DNA of 64,000 nt from Amycolatopsis sp. EV170708-02-1 (GCF_022479115.1 NZ_CP092497.1:2976001-3040000); one strand, 5' to 3'; positions 1 through 9,596 are shown, numbered from the stretch's first letter. Notes: generated from the letters alone by a model not told the origin. A program made the numbers and translations.

Positions 1-1439
<1,439 letters not shown>

Positions 1440-1889
1440 CGCGTACTCCCGTGGTGCTCGTTCTCCGGTGAACTGGGGTTGGGCCGACTCTAATCCGGGA
1501 GGGGTGAACCGGTCAGTAACATCGCAGGCAACCGTTCGGTCACAGTGTCGCGCTAACGGGTGTTCCCCGGTTCGGGCCAAGATCATCAATAATTCGTTTT
1601 TTTCCTGCCATGAAACGAAAAATGGCTAACAGTGCGAAGTGTCGGCATCGCTCATAAGGGTGATGAACGCCGCTGAATCGCCGCCCGAAGGGTGTGTTTC
1701 CGCAGGCTGGGGCGGGTTGCCCGTGGCGTGGTCGAGGGGTAATAAGTGCGTGTCGGTTTCACGGCCGAGGAACGGGTGGCGTTTACTGGAGCCGTGGTAC
1801 AGAGACGGCTGGCCAGCGCTTGCTCTTGCAAGCATGGTTAAAGGCCGTCGGCCGCGAAAGCGGAGACCTGAGATGAAAGGACTACTACG
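1440..1889. other. Intergenic region and mihF leader
   Basis: 450 bases with no convincing gene. It holds the divergent promoters of the acyl-CoA ligase and mihF. An A/T-rich patch lies at 1585-1625, unusual for this DNA, with an imperfect TTCGTTT/AAACGAA inverted repeat. A short hairpin, GCTTGC-TCTT-GCAAGC, lies at 1818-1833 in the probable mihF leader. No experimental promoter can be assigned from sequence alone. Confidence 0.5.
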
Positions 1890-2201
1890 TTGGCTCTGCC
1901 CACGTTGACTCCGGAGCAGCGCGCCGATGCCCTCGCCAAGGCGGCTGAGGCTCGCAAAGCGCGCTCCGAGCTGCTTGCGTCGATCAAGTCCGGCAAGGAG
2001 AGCATCGACAAGGTGCTCAAGCAGGCCAAGGAGAACAAGACCATCGGCAAGACGAAGGTCACGCAGCTGCTGAAGGCCGTGCCCGGCCTGGGCGCGGTCA
2101 AGGTCGCCGCCCTGCTGGAGCAGGCCGGGATCGACCCGGACCGGCGTGCCGCCGGCCTGGGCGAGCGGCAGCGCGAGGCCCTTCTCGAGGCGCTGAAGTA
2201 A
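1890..2201 (+). CDS. mihF: Integration host factor, actinobacterial type (mIHF)
   Basis: Small basic nucleoid-associated DNA-binding protein of 103 residues, the usual size for actinobacterial mIHF (Rv1388-like), which is unrelated to enterobacterial IHF. It begins MALPTLTPEQRADAL. A long charged helix follows, then the C-terminal helix-two-turn-helix part with KAVPGLGAVKVAALLEQAGI. The start is a TTG at 1890; GAAAGGA at 1875-1881 is a good ribosome site about eight bases upstream, and the translated N-terminus matches the family. In most actinomycetes mihF is followed by gmk. Here it is followed by an isochorismate synthase, so it may be a second copy or a rearranged locus. Confidence 0.93.
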   Translation: MALPTLTPEQRADALAKAAEARKARSELLASIKSGKESIDKVLKQAKENKTIGKTKVTQLLKAVPGLGAVKVAALLEQAGIDPDRRAAGLGERQREALLEALK

Positions 2202-2351
2202 CGCCGGGCGCGTCTCTCTTGGCCGGAGGCCTCGGATTTGCGGAGGCGGGCCGCCGACATGGCTGGGCGAGTGACAGCCGTTGCCACGGCCCGGCTACGG
2301 AAATCCGGCAGCGCGCTGTTGAGAGACACCGCCCAGGTCACGGGCTGTCCG

Positions 2352-2398
2352 GGGGAAGGTGTTGCCTGAGAGGCTGTTGCCCGGGCAACACTTTCCCC
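2352..2398. promoter_or_regulatory. Nested TGTTGCC/GGCAACA inverted repeats, probable operator
   Basis: Two overlapping dyads lie directly upstream of the isochorismate synthase. A 16-base perfect palindrome TGTTGCCCGGGCAACA is at 2375-2390. An outer repeat GGGGAAGGTGTTGCC (2352-2366) pairs with 2384-2398 with one mismatch. The unit TGTTGCC therefore occurs three times (2360, 2375, and inverted at 2384). The site ends about 32 bases before the GTG start, suiting a repressor site or a leader hairpin. It does not match the IdeR/DmdR iron box. Confidence 0.55.
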
Positions 2399-2430
2399 TG
2401 GTCTCAGCCGGAGCCTGGGACGCTGGTGGG

Positions 2431-3570
2431 GTGACGACCAGTACCGCACCGGCCACCCCGGCAGACCTGGCCGCCCGCTACGAGCGGGGCGACTTCCTCC
2501 TGGCCACGGCACGGCACGCGCTCCTCGCGAGCGGGGCCGTGGCCACCGCGACCGACACCGAGCCGTCGCGGCTGTCCGGGGCGCTCCCCGGGCTGTTCAC
2601 CGACTCGGGTGGTTCGATCGCGGTCGGTGTGCTGCCCTTCGACACCGGCTCGACACCGAGCCACCTCGTGCTCCCGCGCGCGGTCCATCGCGCGTCGTCC
2701 GACCACGCGGCCGTCCCGCCGCGCACCTCGCTTCCGCGGCCGGTCAAGGTGACTCCCGTGCCGGAACCGGAGGCCCATCTGGCCGCCGTCCGCGCGGCCG
2801 TCGCGGCGCTGAGCGACCGTGACCTGCGCAAAGTCGTCCTGGCCCGCGCGCTCGATCTCGACTTCGCCGAGGCCGTCCCGGTCGCCGAAGTCGTCCGGAA
2901 CCTGGCGAACGGGAACCCCCGGCACACCACGTACGCCGCGCAGCTGCCCGACGGGCGCACACTGGTCGGCGCGACCCCCGAACTCCTGCTCTCCCGCACC
3001 GGCGGCGCCGTCCTGTCCCGGCCGCATGCCGGGTCGATGCCCCGGTCGGCGGACCCGGCGATCGACAAGGCCAATGGTGAGGCGTTGCTGGCGTCCGAAA
3101 AGGACCACGTCGAACACGCCGTGGTGGTGGAGTCCGTCGTCGAGATCCTGCGGCCCTTCTGCCGCACGCTCGACGTCCGCGGCCCCGAACTCGTCTCGAC
3201 GCCGGCCATCTGGCATCTGTCGACCACCGTCACCGGTGAGCTGATCGACCAGGACGTCACCGCGCTCGATCTCGCGGCCGCGCTGCATCCGACCCCCGCG
3301 ATCTGCGGCACGCCGACCGACGCCGCACGCTCGCTCGTCCAGGAGCTGGAGCCGTTCGACCGCGCGTACTACGCGGGCGCCGTCGGCTGGGTCGACGCGG
3401 CGGGGGACGGCGAATGGGCCGTCGGGATCCGGTGCGCGGAGATCGCCGACACCGCGATGCGGCTGTACGCCGGCGGCGGGATCGTGCCCGCCTCCGACCC
3501 GCAAACCGAACTCGACGAGACCTCGGCGAAGTTCCGCACCCTGCTGGCCGCGATGGGTCTGGAGCTCTGA
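2431..3570 (+). CDS. Isochorismate synthase (chorismate-binding enzyme)
   Basis: Converts chorismate to isochorismate, the entry step to salicylate/2,3-dihydroxybenzoate siderophores or menaquinone. The 379-residue protein has the C-terminal half of the family: KVVLARALDLDF, ATPELLLSRTGG, RPHAGSMPRS, the EHAVVVESVVEIL helix, ALHPTPAICGTPTDAA and the terminal AGGGIVPASDPQTELDET metal/substrate loop. The length fits DhbC/EntC/MenF proteins. The GTG at 2431 is chosen because it leaves the palindromic operator outside the gene; an in-frame start at 2359 would put the operator inside. No other siderophore gene is adjacent, but a phosphopantetheinyl transferase lies just downstream on the other strand. 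Confidence 0.87.
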   Translation: MTTSTAPATPADLAARYERGDFLLATARHALLASGAVATATDTEPSRLSGALPGLFTDSGGSIAVGVLPFDTGSTPSHLVLPRAVHRASSDHAAVPPRTSLPRPVKVTPVPEPEAHLAAVRAAVAALSDRDLRKVVLARALDLDFAEAVPVAEVVRNLANGNPRHTTYAAQLPDGRTLVGATPELLLSRTGGAVLSRPHAGSMPRSADPAIDKANGEALLASEKDHVEHAVVVESVVEILRPFCRTLDVRGPELVSTPAIWHLSTTVTGELIDQDVTALDLAAALHPTPAICGTPTDAARSLVQELEPFDRAYYAGAVGWVDAAGDGEWAVGIRCAEIADTAMRLYAGGGIVPASDPQTELDETSAKFRTLLAAMGLEL

Positions 3571-3634
3571 CGCGTTTCGTCCTCTGAATGCGGTACTTGC
3601 ACGCGCAACTACCGCATTCAGAGGACGAAACGCG
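3571..3634. repeat. Perfect 25-bp inverted repeat between convergent genes (repeat family A, copy 1)
   Basis: The left arm 3571-3595 and right arm 3610-3634 are exact inverted copies of 25 bases, with a 14-base loop that itself contains TTGC...GCAA. The core is CCGCATTCAGAGGACGAAAC. It starts immediately after the isochorismate synthase stop and ends three bases before the transferase stop, so it can terminate transcription from both sides. The right arm recurs base for base at 22279-22303. Confidence 0.85.
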
Positions 3635-3637
3635 GGG

Positions 3638-4327
3638 TCAGAGGGTCGCGAAGGTTTCGGTGACCGAGATGTCGTCCGAGGTGATCAGCGCGACGGCGGC
3701 CCGGTAGCCCTCGGCCGCCTTCAGGTCCGCGAGCCGGGTCCGGGCCGGGTCGAGGGCCTCGTGCGTCGACCGGACCAGCCGCGCCTGCTCGTCGTAGCCG
3801 GAGAACGTGATGCTCTGCAGCGGGATCTTGAGGCCCTTCCCGGTGGCCTTCATGACCGCTTCCTTGCGCGTCCAGTAGGTGAAGAACGCCGTCGCGCGCT
3901 GCTCGTCGGACAGCCCGGAGATCGCGGCCTGCTCCGCGGGGGTCAGCGCGTACTCCATGAGCGAGTCCTCGGCCCGCCTGGTGGCCGTCTCGACGTCGAG
4001 GCCGACCGGTGTCCCCGCGGTGGCCGCGACGCCGATGAGGTCGCCCGAATGCGAGATCGACAGCATCAGCGGCGCGCCGGGGACCTTGGGCCGCCCGTGC
4101 GGTTTGCCGCAGTCTTCGCAGGTCGCGTCGAAGCTCACGTCCTCGACGGCCATGCCGAGCCGCTCGGCGGCGACCGTCTTCGCCAGCACCCGGCCGGTCA
4201 GGAACCGGCGTTTGTCGATGTCCTGGCGGTAGTTCGCGTACCGGCCCTGCTCGAGCTCGTCGAGCAGGGCCAGGAACCGGGGTTCAGCGGGCAGGGGCTC
4301 CGACCAGCGGACCGCGCATTCGATCAC
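3638..4327 (-). CDS. 4'-phosphopantetheinyl transferase, Sfp type
   Basis: Transfers the phosphopantetheine arm from CoA to a serine of acyl- or peptidyl-carrier proteins. The 229 residues match the Sfp/PptT size. Visible motifs are RFLTGRVLAK, the CoA-binding GKPHGRPKV, SISHSGDLIGVA, the metal site VGLDVE, and the signature FFTYWTRKEAVMKATGKGL. CEDCGKPHG is typical of actinobacterial members. It starts with GTG (4327-4325), which overlaps the TGA of the upstream transporter in a GTGA arrangement, so the two are translationally coupled. It may serve polyketide or peptide synthetases elsewhere; pairing with the isochorismate synthase for siderophore synthesis is inference. Confidence 0.92.
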   Translation of the reverse strand: MIECAVRWSEPLPAEPRFLALLDELEQGRYANYRQDIDKRRFLTGRVLAKTVAAERLGMAVEDVSFDATCEDCGKPHGRPKVPGAPLMLSISHSGDLIGVAATAGTPVGLDVETATRRAEDSLMEYALTPAEQAAISGLSDEQRATAFFTYWTRKEAVMKATGKGLKIPLQSITFSGYDEQARLVRSTHEALDPARTRLADLKAAEGYRAAVALITSDDISVTETFATL

Positions 4328-5664
4328 GTCTCCTTCTTACCCGATTCCACGGTCGCGTCACTCGCGTTTTCGTCGAGCAAGGTCGCTTCGTCGAACGGCG
4401 ACTCGCCGTTCAGCGTACGGTCCAGCTGCTCACGGTCGATCTCGTTGGTCCAGGTGCCGATCAGCACGGTCGCGACGGCGTTGCCCGCGAAGTTCGTCAG
4501 CGCGCGGGCCTCGGACATGAACCGGTCGATGCCGACGATGAACCCGACGCCGTCGACCAGCTCCGGCCGGTGCGACGACAGCCCGCCCGCCAGCGTCGCG
4601 AGCCCGGCGCCGGTGACCCCGGCCGCGCCCTTCGACGCGATGATCATGAACACCAGCAACGAGATCTGCTCGCCGATGGTCAGCGGTTTGTCGAGCGCGT
4701 CGGCGATGAAGATGGACGCCATCGTCAGGTAGATCGCGGTGCCGTCGAGGTTGAACGAGTACCCGGTGGGCACGGTGATGCCGACGACCGGTTTGGAGAC
4801 GCCGGCGTGCTCCATCTTCGCGATCAGGCGCGGCAGCGCGGACTCCGACGACGACGTCGACAGGATCAGCAGGAACTCGCGGCCGAGGTAGCGCAGCAGT
4901 TTGAAGATGTTGACCCTGGCGAACAGGCCGATGATCAGCCCGAGCACCACGAACACGAACAGCGCGCAGGTGATGTAGAAGCCGAGCATGATCACCGCGA
5001 GGCTCTGCAGCGCCTTCCAGCCGGTCTCGCCGACGACGGCGGCGATCGCGCCGAACGCGCCGACCGGGGCCGCCCACATGATCATCGCCAGGATCCGGAA
5101 CACGAGCCGCTGGATGTGCTCGATGCCGCGGCGGATCGGCTCGCCTTTCGTGCCCAGCTTCTGCAGCGCGAACCCGGCGAGCAGGGCGACCAGCAGCGTC
5201 TGCAGCACCTCGCCCTCGGTGAACGCCGACACCAGCGTTTTCGGGATGATCCCGAGCAGGAACTCGACGGTGCCCTCGCTCTTGGCGATCTGGTCCTGGC
5301 CCTTTTCGGCGATCTCGGGCGTCAGGTGCAGGCCGGTGCCGGGCTGCAGGATGTTGCCGACGACCAGGCCGATGACCAGCGCGACGGTCGACATGATGAG
5401 GAAGTAGCCGATCGCGAGCCCGCCGACGCGGCCGACCTTCGCCGCCTTCGCCACCGAGCCGACGCCGAGCGCGATCGTGCAGAAGATGATCGGCGAGATC
5501 ATCATCTTGATCAGGTTCACGAACCCGGTCCCGAGCGGCTTCAGTTCCTTGCCGACGGCGGGGAACAGGATCCCGACCGCGATGCCGAGCGCCACCGCCA
5601 CGATGACGGCTATGTAGAGGTAGTGGGTGCGATCCCGCTTCGCCGCGGGTGCTGCCGTGCTCAT
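4324..5664 (-). CDS. dctA: C4-dicarboxylate:cation symporter (DctA/GltP family)
   Basis: Membrane carrier of 446 residues that imports succinate, fumarate or malate (or glutamate) with protons or sodium. It has about eight hydrophobic segments starting near YLYIAVIVAVALGIAVG. It also has the family's serine-rich re-entrant loop STSSSESALPRLI and the substrate/cation motif GYSFNLDGTAIYLTMA. The ATG at 5664 (MSTAAPAAKRD) is preferred because a GAAGGG lies just upstream and the TM region follows directly; a longer 480-residue reading has no ribosome site. It ends in a 4-base overlap with the phosphopantetheinyl transferase, forming an odd two-gene operon. Confidence 0.9.
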   Translation of the reverse strand: MSTAAPAAKRDRTHYLYIAVIVAVALGIAVGILFPAVGKELKPLGTGFVNLIKMMISPIIFCTIALGVGSVAKAAKVGRVGGLAIGYFLIMSTVALVIGLVVGNILQPGTGLHLTPEIAEKGQDQIAKSEGTVEFLLGIIPKTLVSAFTEGEVLQTLLVALLAGFALQKLGTKGEPIRRGIEHIQRLVFRILAMIMWAAPVGAFGAIAAVVGETGWKALQSLAVIMLGFYITCALFVFVVLGLIIGLFARVNIFKLLRYLGREFLLILSTSSSESALPRLIAKMEHAGVSKPVVGITVPTGYSFNLDGTAIYLTMASIFIADALDKPLTIGEQISLLVFMIIASKGAAGVTGAGLATLAGGLSSHRPELVDGVGFIVGIDRFMSEARALTNFAGNAVATVLIGTWTNEIDREQLDRTLNGESPFDEATLLDENASDATVESGKKET

Positions 5665-5744
5665 GGGTGCCCTTCGACGAGACGGGGACAGGTTGCGAAA
5701 ACTTATGACAACTCCTCGGCTGACGACAACCGAAGCGGTACGCT

Positions 5745-5764
5745 GACTAAGCGAGCGCTTAGTC
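5745..5764. promoter_or_regulatory. GACTAAGCG-AG-CGCTTAGTC palindrome, TetR-type operator
   Basis: Perfect 9-base arms around a 2-base centre, between the divergent dctA and acyl-CoA dehydrogenase genes and 25 bases upstream of the latter's ATG. Size and symmetry suit a TetR-family repressor of fatty-acid genes. No tetR gene is adjacent, so the regulator would be encoded elsewhere. Confidence 0.6.
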
Positions 5765-5789
5765 ACTGTCGAACAGGAGCGGGCTGACC

Positions 5790-6959
5790 ATGGATTTCTC
5801 TCTGAGCGTCGAGGAACGCGAGGTGCGCGACTGGGTCCGCACGTTCGTCCAGCGCGACCTCATGCCGCGTGAGCAGGAGGTGCTGCGCCGCGAACGCGCC
5901 GGTCAGCCCGGCCTGACCACCGACGAGCTGCGCGAGCTGCAGCTGAAGGCCAAGGAGTCCGGGTTCTGGGGTGTGCAGACGCCGGAGGAATACGGCGGCA
6001 TGGGCCTGTCCGCGGTGATGACCGCGCTGCTGGAGGCCGAACTCGGCCGCACGTTCGTGCCGTTCCGCTTCGGCGGCGCCGCCGACAACATCCTGTACTA
6101 CGCCAACGACGAGCAGAAGGAGCGCTACCTGCTCCCGACGATCTCGGGCGAGCGCAAGTCGTGCTTCGCGATCACCGAACCCGGCGCGGGTTCGGACGCC
6201 AAGGCCATCCGGACCTCCGCCCGCAAGGACGGCACCGACTGGGTCATCAACGGCGAGAAGACCTTCATCACCGGCGGCAACGAGGCCGATTTCGTGATGG
6301 TCTTCGCGATCACCGATCCCGAGAAGGGCGCGAACGGCGGCGTCACCTGCTTCCTCGTCGACCGTGACGCGGGCTGGAAGTCCGAATACATCGACACCAT
6401 GGGCGAATGGGGCCCGGCGGCACTGGTCTTCGAGGACGTCCGCGTGCCGGAGACGCAGATCCTCGGCGAGCTCGGCCACGGGTTCGACCTGGCCATGCAG
6501 TGGATCGGGGCGGGCCGGTACCTGCTGCCCGCGCGCGCCATCGGCTCCTGCGAACGGCTGATCTCGATGGCCATCGAGCACGCCAACACGCGGGAGACGT
6601 TCGGGCAGAAGATCGCCGAGCGCCAGGCCATCCAGTGGATGATCGCGGATTCCGGCACCGAGCTGGAGGCGCTGCGCTGGCTGGTGCTGCACGCCGCCTG
6701 GCAGGTCGACCAGAAGCTGGACTCGCGGCACGCGCAGTCGATGGCGAAGCTGTACGGCGGGGTGAAGGCGAACGAGATCGTCGACCGCGTCCTGCAGATC
6801 CACGGCGGGATGGGCTACACGCGGGAACTGCCGGTCGAGCGGTGGTACCGCGAGCTGCGGCTGCTGCGGATCTACGAGGGCACCGACGAGATCCAGCGCC
6901 GGACCATCGCGCGGAACCTGCTCAAGGGGCACGTCAAGGTCGGCGGCACGCTGGGCTGA
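5790..6959 (+). CDS. Acyl-CoA dehydrogenase
   Basis: FAD flavoprotein that introduces the alpha-beta double bond into an acyl-CoA and passes electrons to ETF. At 389 residues it is full length. The N-terminal helical domain starts MDFSLSVEEREVRDWV. The middle domain has FAITEPGAGSDA and GEKTFITGG. The C-terminal helical domain has QIHGGMGYTRELPVERWYR and IYEGTDEIQRR, whose Glu in YEGTDE is in the position of the catalytic base. The start is supported by AGGAGCGG upstream. Divergent from dctA, with a TetR-like palindrome in its promoter. Converges on a hypothetical gene across a strong hairpin. Substrate not determinable. Confidence 0.93.
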   Translation: MDFSLSVEEREVRDWVRTFVQRDLMPREQEVLRRERAGQPGLTTDELRELQLKAKESGFWGVQTPEEYGGMGLSAVMTALLEAELGRTFVPFRFGGAADNILYYANDEQKERYLLPTISGERKSCFAITEPGAGSDAKAIRTSARKDGTDWVINGEKTFITGGNEADFVMVFAITDPEKGANGGVTCFLVDRDAGWKSEYIDTMGEWGPAALVFEDVRVPETQILGELGHGFDLAMQWIGAGRYLLPARAIGSCERLISMAIEHANTRETFGQKIAERQAIQWMIADSGTELEALRWLVLHAAWQVDQKLDSRHAQSMAKLYGGVKANEIVDRVLQIHGGMGYTRELPVERWYRELRLLRIYEGTDEIQRRTIARNLLKGHVKVGGTLG

Positions 6960-6974
6960 CGGTCGCCCTTGCCA

Positions 6975-7019
6975 TGAAGGCCTCCTTCCCCGCGGTCAAG
7001 GCAGGGAAGGAGGCCTTCA
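6975..7019. terminator. Perfect 16-bp hairpin between convergent genes
   Basis: TGAAGGCCTCCTTCCC (6975-6990) and its exact inverse (7004-7019) enclose a 13-base loop. It lies between the stops of the acyl-CoA dehydrogenase and the 108-residue hypothetical gene, so it can serve as a bidirectional terminator. It lacks a U tract, as is common in actinomycetes. Confidence 0.75.
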
Positions 7020-7029
7020 CGGACTTTGT

Positions 7030-7356
7030 CTAGTCTTCCTTCTGGTTCCGCATCGCGATCGGGACCCCGGCCAGGTCCTCCTCGTTGCAGAGAAGCTTCA
7101 CGTCGTAGTAGGGCGAACCCTTGCGGTCGTCATAGTCGAGATGGACGGCCAGCACATCGACCGGTTCCCCGAGCCACTCCTGAGCCTGGCGTAGCCATGT
7201 CGCGCACCGTTCGAGGGCCGTGGGCAGGTCGTCGTCGCGGAAGCCCACCGGGCGGTAGGGGACGTCCTGCACCTGATCACGGGGGTTCGAAGGCACCGGC
7301 AACGCCGGCGAGAGACCCGAGTCGTCCAGTTCGAGTTGGATCGTTTGCTCAGTCAC
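7030..7356 (-). CDS. Conserved hypothetical protein, 108 aa
   Basis: Acidic soluble protein of unknown function. It begins MTEQTIQLELDDSGLSP; the middle carries PYRPVGFRDDDLPTALERC and a WLRQAQEWLGEPVDVLAVHLDYDD segment with alternating hydrophobic residues, like a small alpha/beta fold. No signal peptide, membrane segment or known motif was recognised. The start is a GTG at 7356 with AAGGG directly before it. Codon use is like its neighbours, and the clean stop beside a terminator hairpin supports a real gene. It stands alone, convergent with the acyl-CoA dehydrogenase. Confidence 0.65.
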   Translation of the reverse strand: MTEQTIQLELDDSGLSPALPVPSNPRDQVQDVPYRPVGFRDDDLPTALERCATWLRQAQEWLGEPVDVLAVHLDYDDRKGSPYYDVKLLCNEEDLAGVPIAMRNQKED

Positions 7357-7413
7357 CCTTCGAGCGTCCCCCAGAGAAGCCGTCTGAGCAAGGCGTACAG
7401 ACCTAAGTCGCCG

Positions 7414-8055
7414 CTAAACGGGCACTCGCCACACTCCCGAGACCACTTCACGGCAGTTTTGCAACGCCGTGACGTCCAGCTGCCGTTCGCAGGCGAGCGC
7501 CCGCAGCGCCAGCTCCGCGTAATGGGAGGCCAGCTGATCGAGGGTGAGCGGCCCCTGCGGCGAATACCAGCGCGCGACCCCGCTGCACATCTCCACCAGC
7601 GCGAGCCGGGTGACCGAAGGCTGGCCGGTGTGGAAGACGCCGGCCGCGACACCGTCTTCGATGGCGTCCGCCCACAGCTTTTCGTAGGCGTCGCGCAGGC
7701 CCACCACTTCGGCCCTGGCGCCCGGGGTGAGCGCGTGGACCTCGTTGTCCACCACGCGGGTGTCATCCGGTTGGATGGCGTGCGCGAGCACGTGCAGCGC
7801 CACCAGGGATCCGAGCCGTGACACGGGATCCGACAGCCCGGCGGTCGCCAGCTCGGCCGCGTCGAGCAGGCGCCGCAGCGACTCGTTCATGATGGCGACC
7901 AGCAGATCCTCTTTGGTGCCCATGTAGTGGTACAGGCTGGCCGACGACAGCTCCGCCTCCTGCGCCAGATCCCGGATGCCGGTGCCGTGGAACCCCTTGG
8001 CGGCGAACAGTTTCACCGCCGCCTGGCGGACTCTCTCCCGGGTGCTCAGAGCCAT
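7414..8055 (-). CDS. TetR-family transcriptional regulator
   Basis: Repressor of 213 residues with an N-terminal helix-turn-helix (RVRQAAVKLFAAKGFHGTGI, then LSSASLYHYMGTKEDLL) and a larger all-helical ligand domain. It is the third gene of an echA-fadD-tetR operon: its ATG at 8055 lies ten bases inside the end of the ligase gene. It probably senses an acyl-CoA made by that operon and binds the GATC-repeat palindrome at 10356-10371 between echA and the divergent amidohydrolase. The family is certain; ligand and target are inferred from position. Confidence 0.9.
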   Translation of the reverse strand: MALSTRERVRQAAVKLFAAKGFHGTGIRDLAQEAELSSASLYHYMGTKEDLLVAIMNESLRRLLDAAELATAGLSDPVSRLGSLVALHVLAHAIQPDDTRVVDNEVHALTPGARAEVVGLRDAYEKLWADAIEDGVAAGVFHTGQPSVTRLALVEMCSGVARWYSPQGPLTLDQLASHYAELALRALACERQLDVTALQNCREVVSGVWRVPV

Positions 8056-9596
8056 GACTCCGTGGTCCTGTCCCAGGAACCGGCGCGGAGGTCTTCCGCC
8101 TTCTTGAGCTCACCCTTCGCGACCCGTTCCGACGGTGTCATCGGCAGTTCCGCCTCGATGGCCCAGAACCGGGGAACCTTGAAGTAGGCGAGTTTCGCCG
8201 AACAGAACTCCGCCAGCTCGGCCGGTTCGCACCGGTGCCCCTCGTTCTCGTCGAGGACTATGTACGCCTTGACCTCTTCGCCGCGGATGTCGTCCGGCAC
8301 CGCGATGACGGCGGCGAGCTTGACCGCGGGATGCAGCTGCAGCGCCCGCTCGACCTCGTCGGCGGAGATGTTCTCACCGCTGCGGCGGATCATGTCCTTG
8401 GTACGGCCCACGTAGTACACGCGGCCTTCGCCGTCCATTGTGGCCAGATCGCCGGTGTGGAACCAGCCGCCGTCGAAAGCGCGCCTGGTCGCTTCGGGGT
8501 CGTCGTGGTAGCCGTGCATCAGGCCGACCCCGCGGATCAGCAGCTCGCCGGTTTCCCCGCGCGGCAGCGGTTTCCCGTCCGCGTCAGCGATCATCACCTC
8601 ACGGGTCGGCGCCGGCCTGCCGAGGCAGCCGGTGCCGACGGTCTCCTCGTGATCCGCCGGGTACATCCGGATGTCGCCGCCGGTCTCGGTCATGCCGAAG
8701 GCCTCGAACCACGGCGTGCCCCAGCGTGCTTCGAGCGCGGCGTGCAGGTCGCGCGGGATGGCCGAAGCGCAGATCGCGCGGACCTGATGTGCCTTGTCGA
8801 GCTCGCTTTCCGGCTGGCGCAGCAGAAGGGTGGGCATCAGGCCGAGGCAGTAGAACCAGGTGACCCCGTGTTCGCGGATCTTCTCCCAGAACGTCGACGG
8901 GTGGAAGCGGTCGAGCACCACCAGGGTCGCGCCGCCCGCGAGTCCCAGTGCCACGTTCCACTGTGGATCGATGTAGTGGAACGGTTGCGCGGTCAGGACG
9001 ACGTCGTCCGCGCCGACCGCGGGGAAGTCCGTGGCCAGGCTGATCGCCAGTGTCGTCCAATACCTGTTCGGCAACACGCAGCCCTTGGGCGCGCCCGTGG
9101 TGCCCGAGGTGTACTGGATGTTGACCGGGCGTTCGCCTTCGGACCAGAAGGTCATCCAGGCGCCGTCCTGGGGTGCCACGAGTTCGCCGGGCGTGAGCAC
9201 GCGTTCCAGCGAGGTCTCCGGCGCGATCTTGTTCAGCAGCTCCAGGAATTCTTCGGCGGCGACGGCGAACCTGGCGCCGGAATGCCGCAGCACGTGCGCG
9301 CCGTCGAACTCGCGGTATCCGGTGTTGACCGGGACGAGCACCCCGCCGATCTTGGCCAAGGCCAGCCACAGCAACGGGAATTCGGGCTGGTTGCGCAGCA
9401 TCACCGCGACCCGGTCGCCCGGTGCCACGCCGAGGTCGAGCAGCGCGCGGGCGTACTCAGTGCTGCGCGCGTCGACGTCGGCGAAGGTGAAGCTTTCCCC
9501 GGTGGAGTCGAAGACCCACGCCGTCTTGTCCGGCCAGAGCGCGGCGGCCCTCGTGGTCAGGCCCACGAGGGTGTCGATCCCGGCGAGCGAGGTCAT
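8046..9596 (-). CDS. Acyl-CoA synthetase (AMP-binding)
   Basis: Activates a carboxylic acid to its CoA thioester. The 516-residue protein has the adenylate-forming motifs NIQYTSGTTGAPKG, FGMTETGGDIR, HTGDLATMDGEGRVYYVGRTKDM and SGENISADEVE. The C-terminal lysine region reads TPSERVAKGELKK rather than the common TPTGKIxK. The start is the ATG at 9596, which overlaps the TGA of the upstream enoyl-CoA hydratase as ATGA. A longer in-frame reading upstream only shadows that gene. Resemblance is to crotonobetaine/carnitine-CoA-ligase-like FadDs; the substrate is unknown. Part of a coupled degradation operon with echA and tetR. Confidence 0.92.
   Translation of the reverse strand: MTSLAGIDTLVGLTTRAAALWPDKTAWVFDSTGESFTFADVDARSTEYARALLDLGVAPGDRVAVMLRNQPEFPLLWLALAKIGGVLVPVNTGYREFDGAHVLRHSGARFAVAAEEFLELLNKIAPETSLERVLTPGELVAPQDGAWMTFWSEGERPVNIQYTSGTTGAPKGCVLPNRYWTTLAISLATDFPAVGADDVVLTAQPFHYIDPQWNVALGLAGGATLVVLDRFHPSTFWEKIREHGVTWFYCLGLMPTLLLRQPESELDKAHQVRAICASAIPRDLHAALEARWGTPWFEAFGMTETGGDIRMYPADHEETVGTGCLGRPAPTREVMIADADGKPLPRGETGELLIRGVGLMHGYHDDPEATRRAFDGGWFHTGDLATMDGEGRVYYVGRTKDMIRRSGENISADEVERALQLHPAVKLAAVIAVPDDIRGEEVKAYIVLDENEGHRCEPAELAEFCSAKLAYFKVPRFWAIEAELPMTPSERVAKGELKKAEDLRAGSWDRTTESWL

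Noticed and set aside
2352..2398. IdeR/DmdR iron box upstream of isochorismate synthase
   Set aside because: The sequence lacks the TTAGGTTAGGCTAACCTAA pattern.
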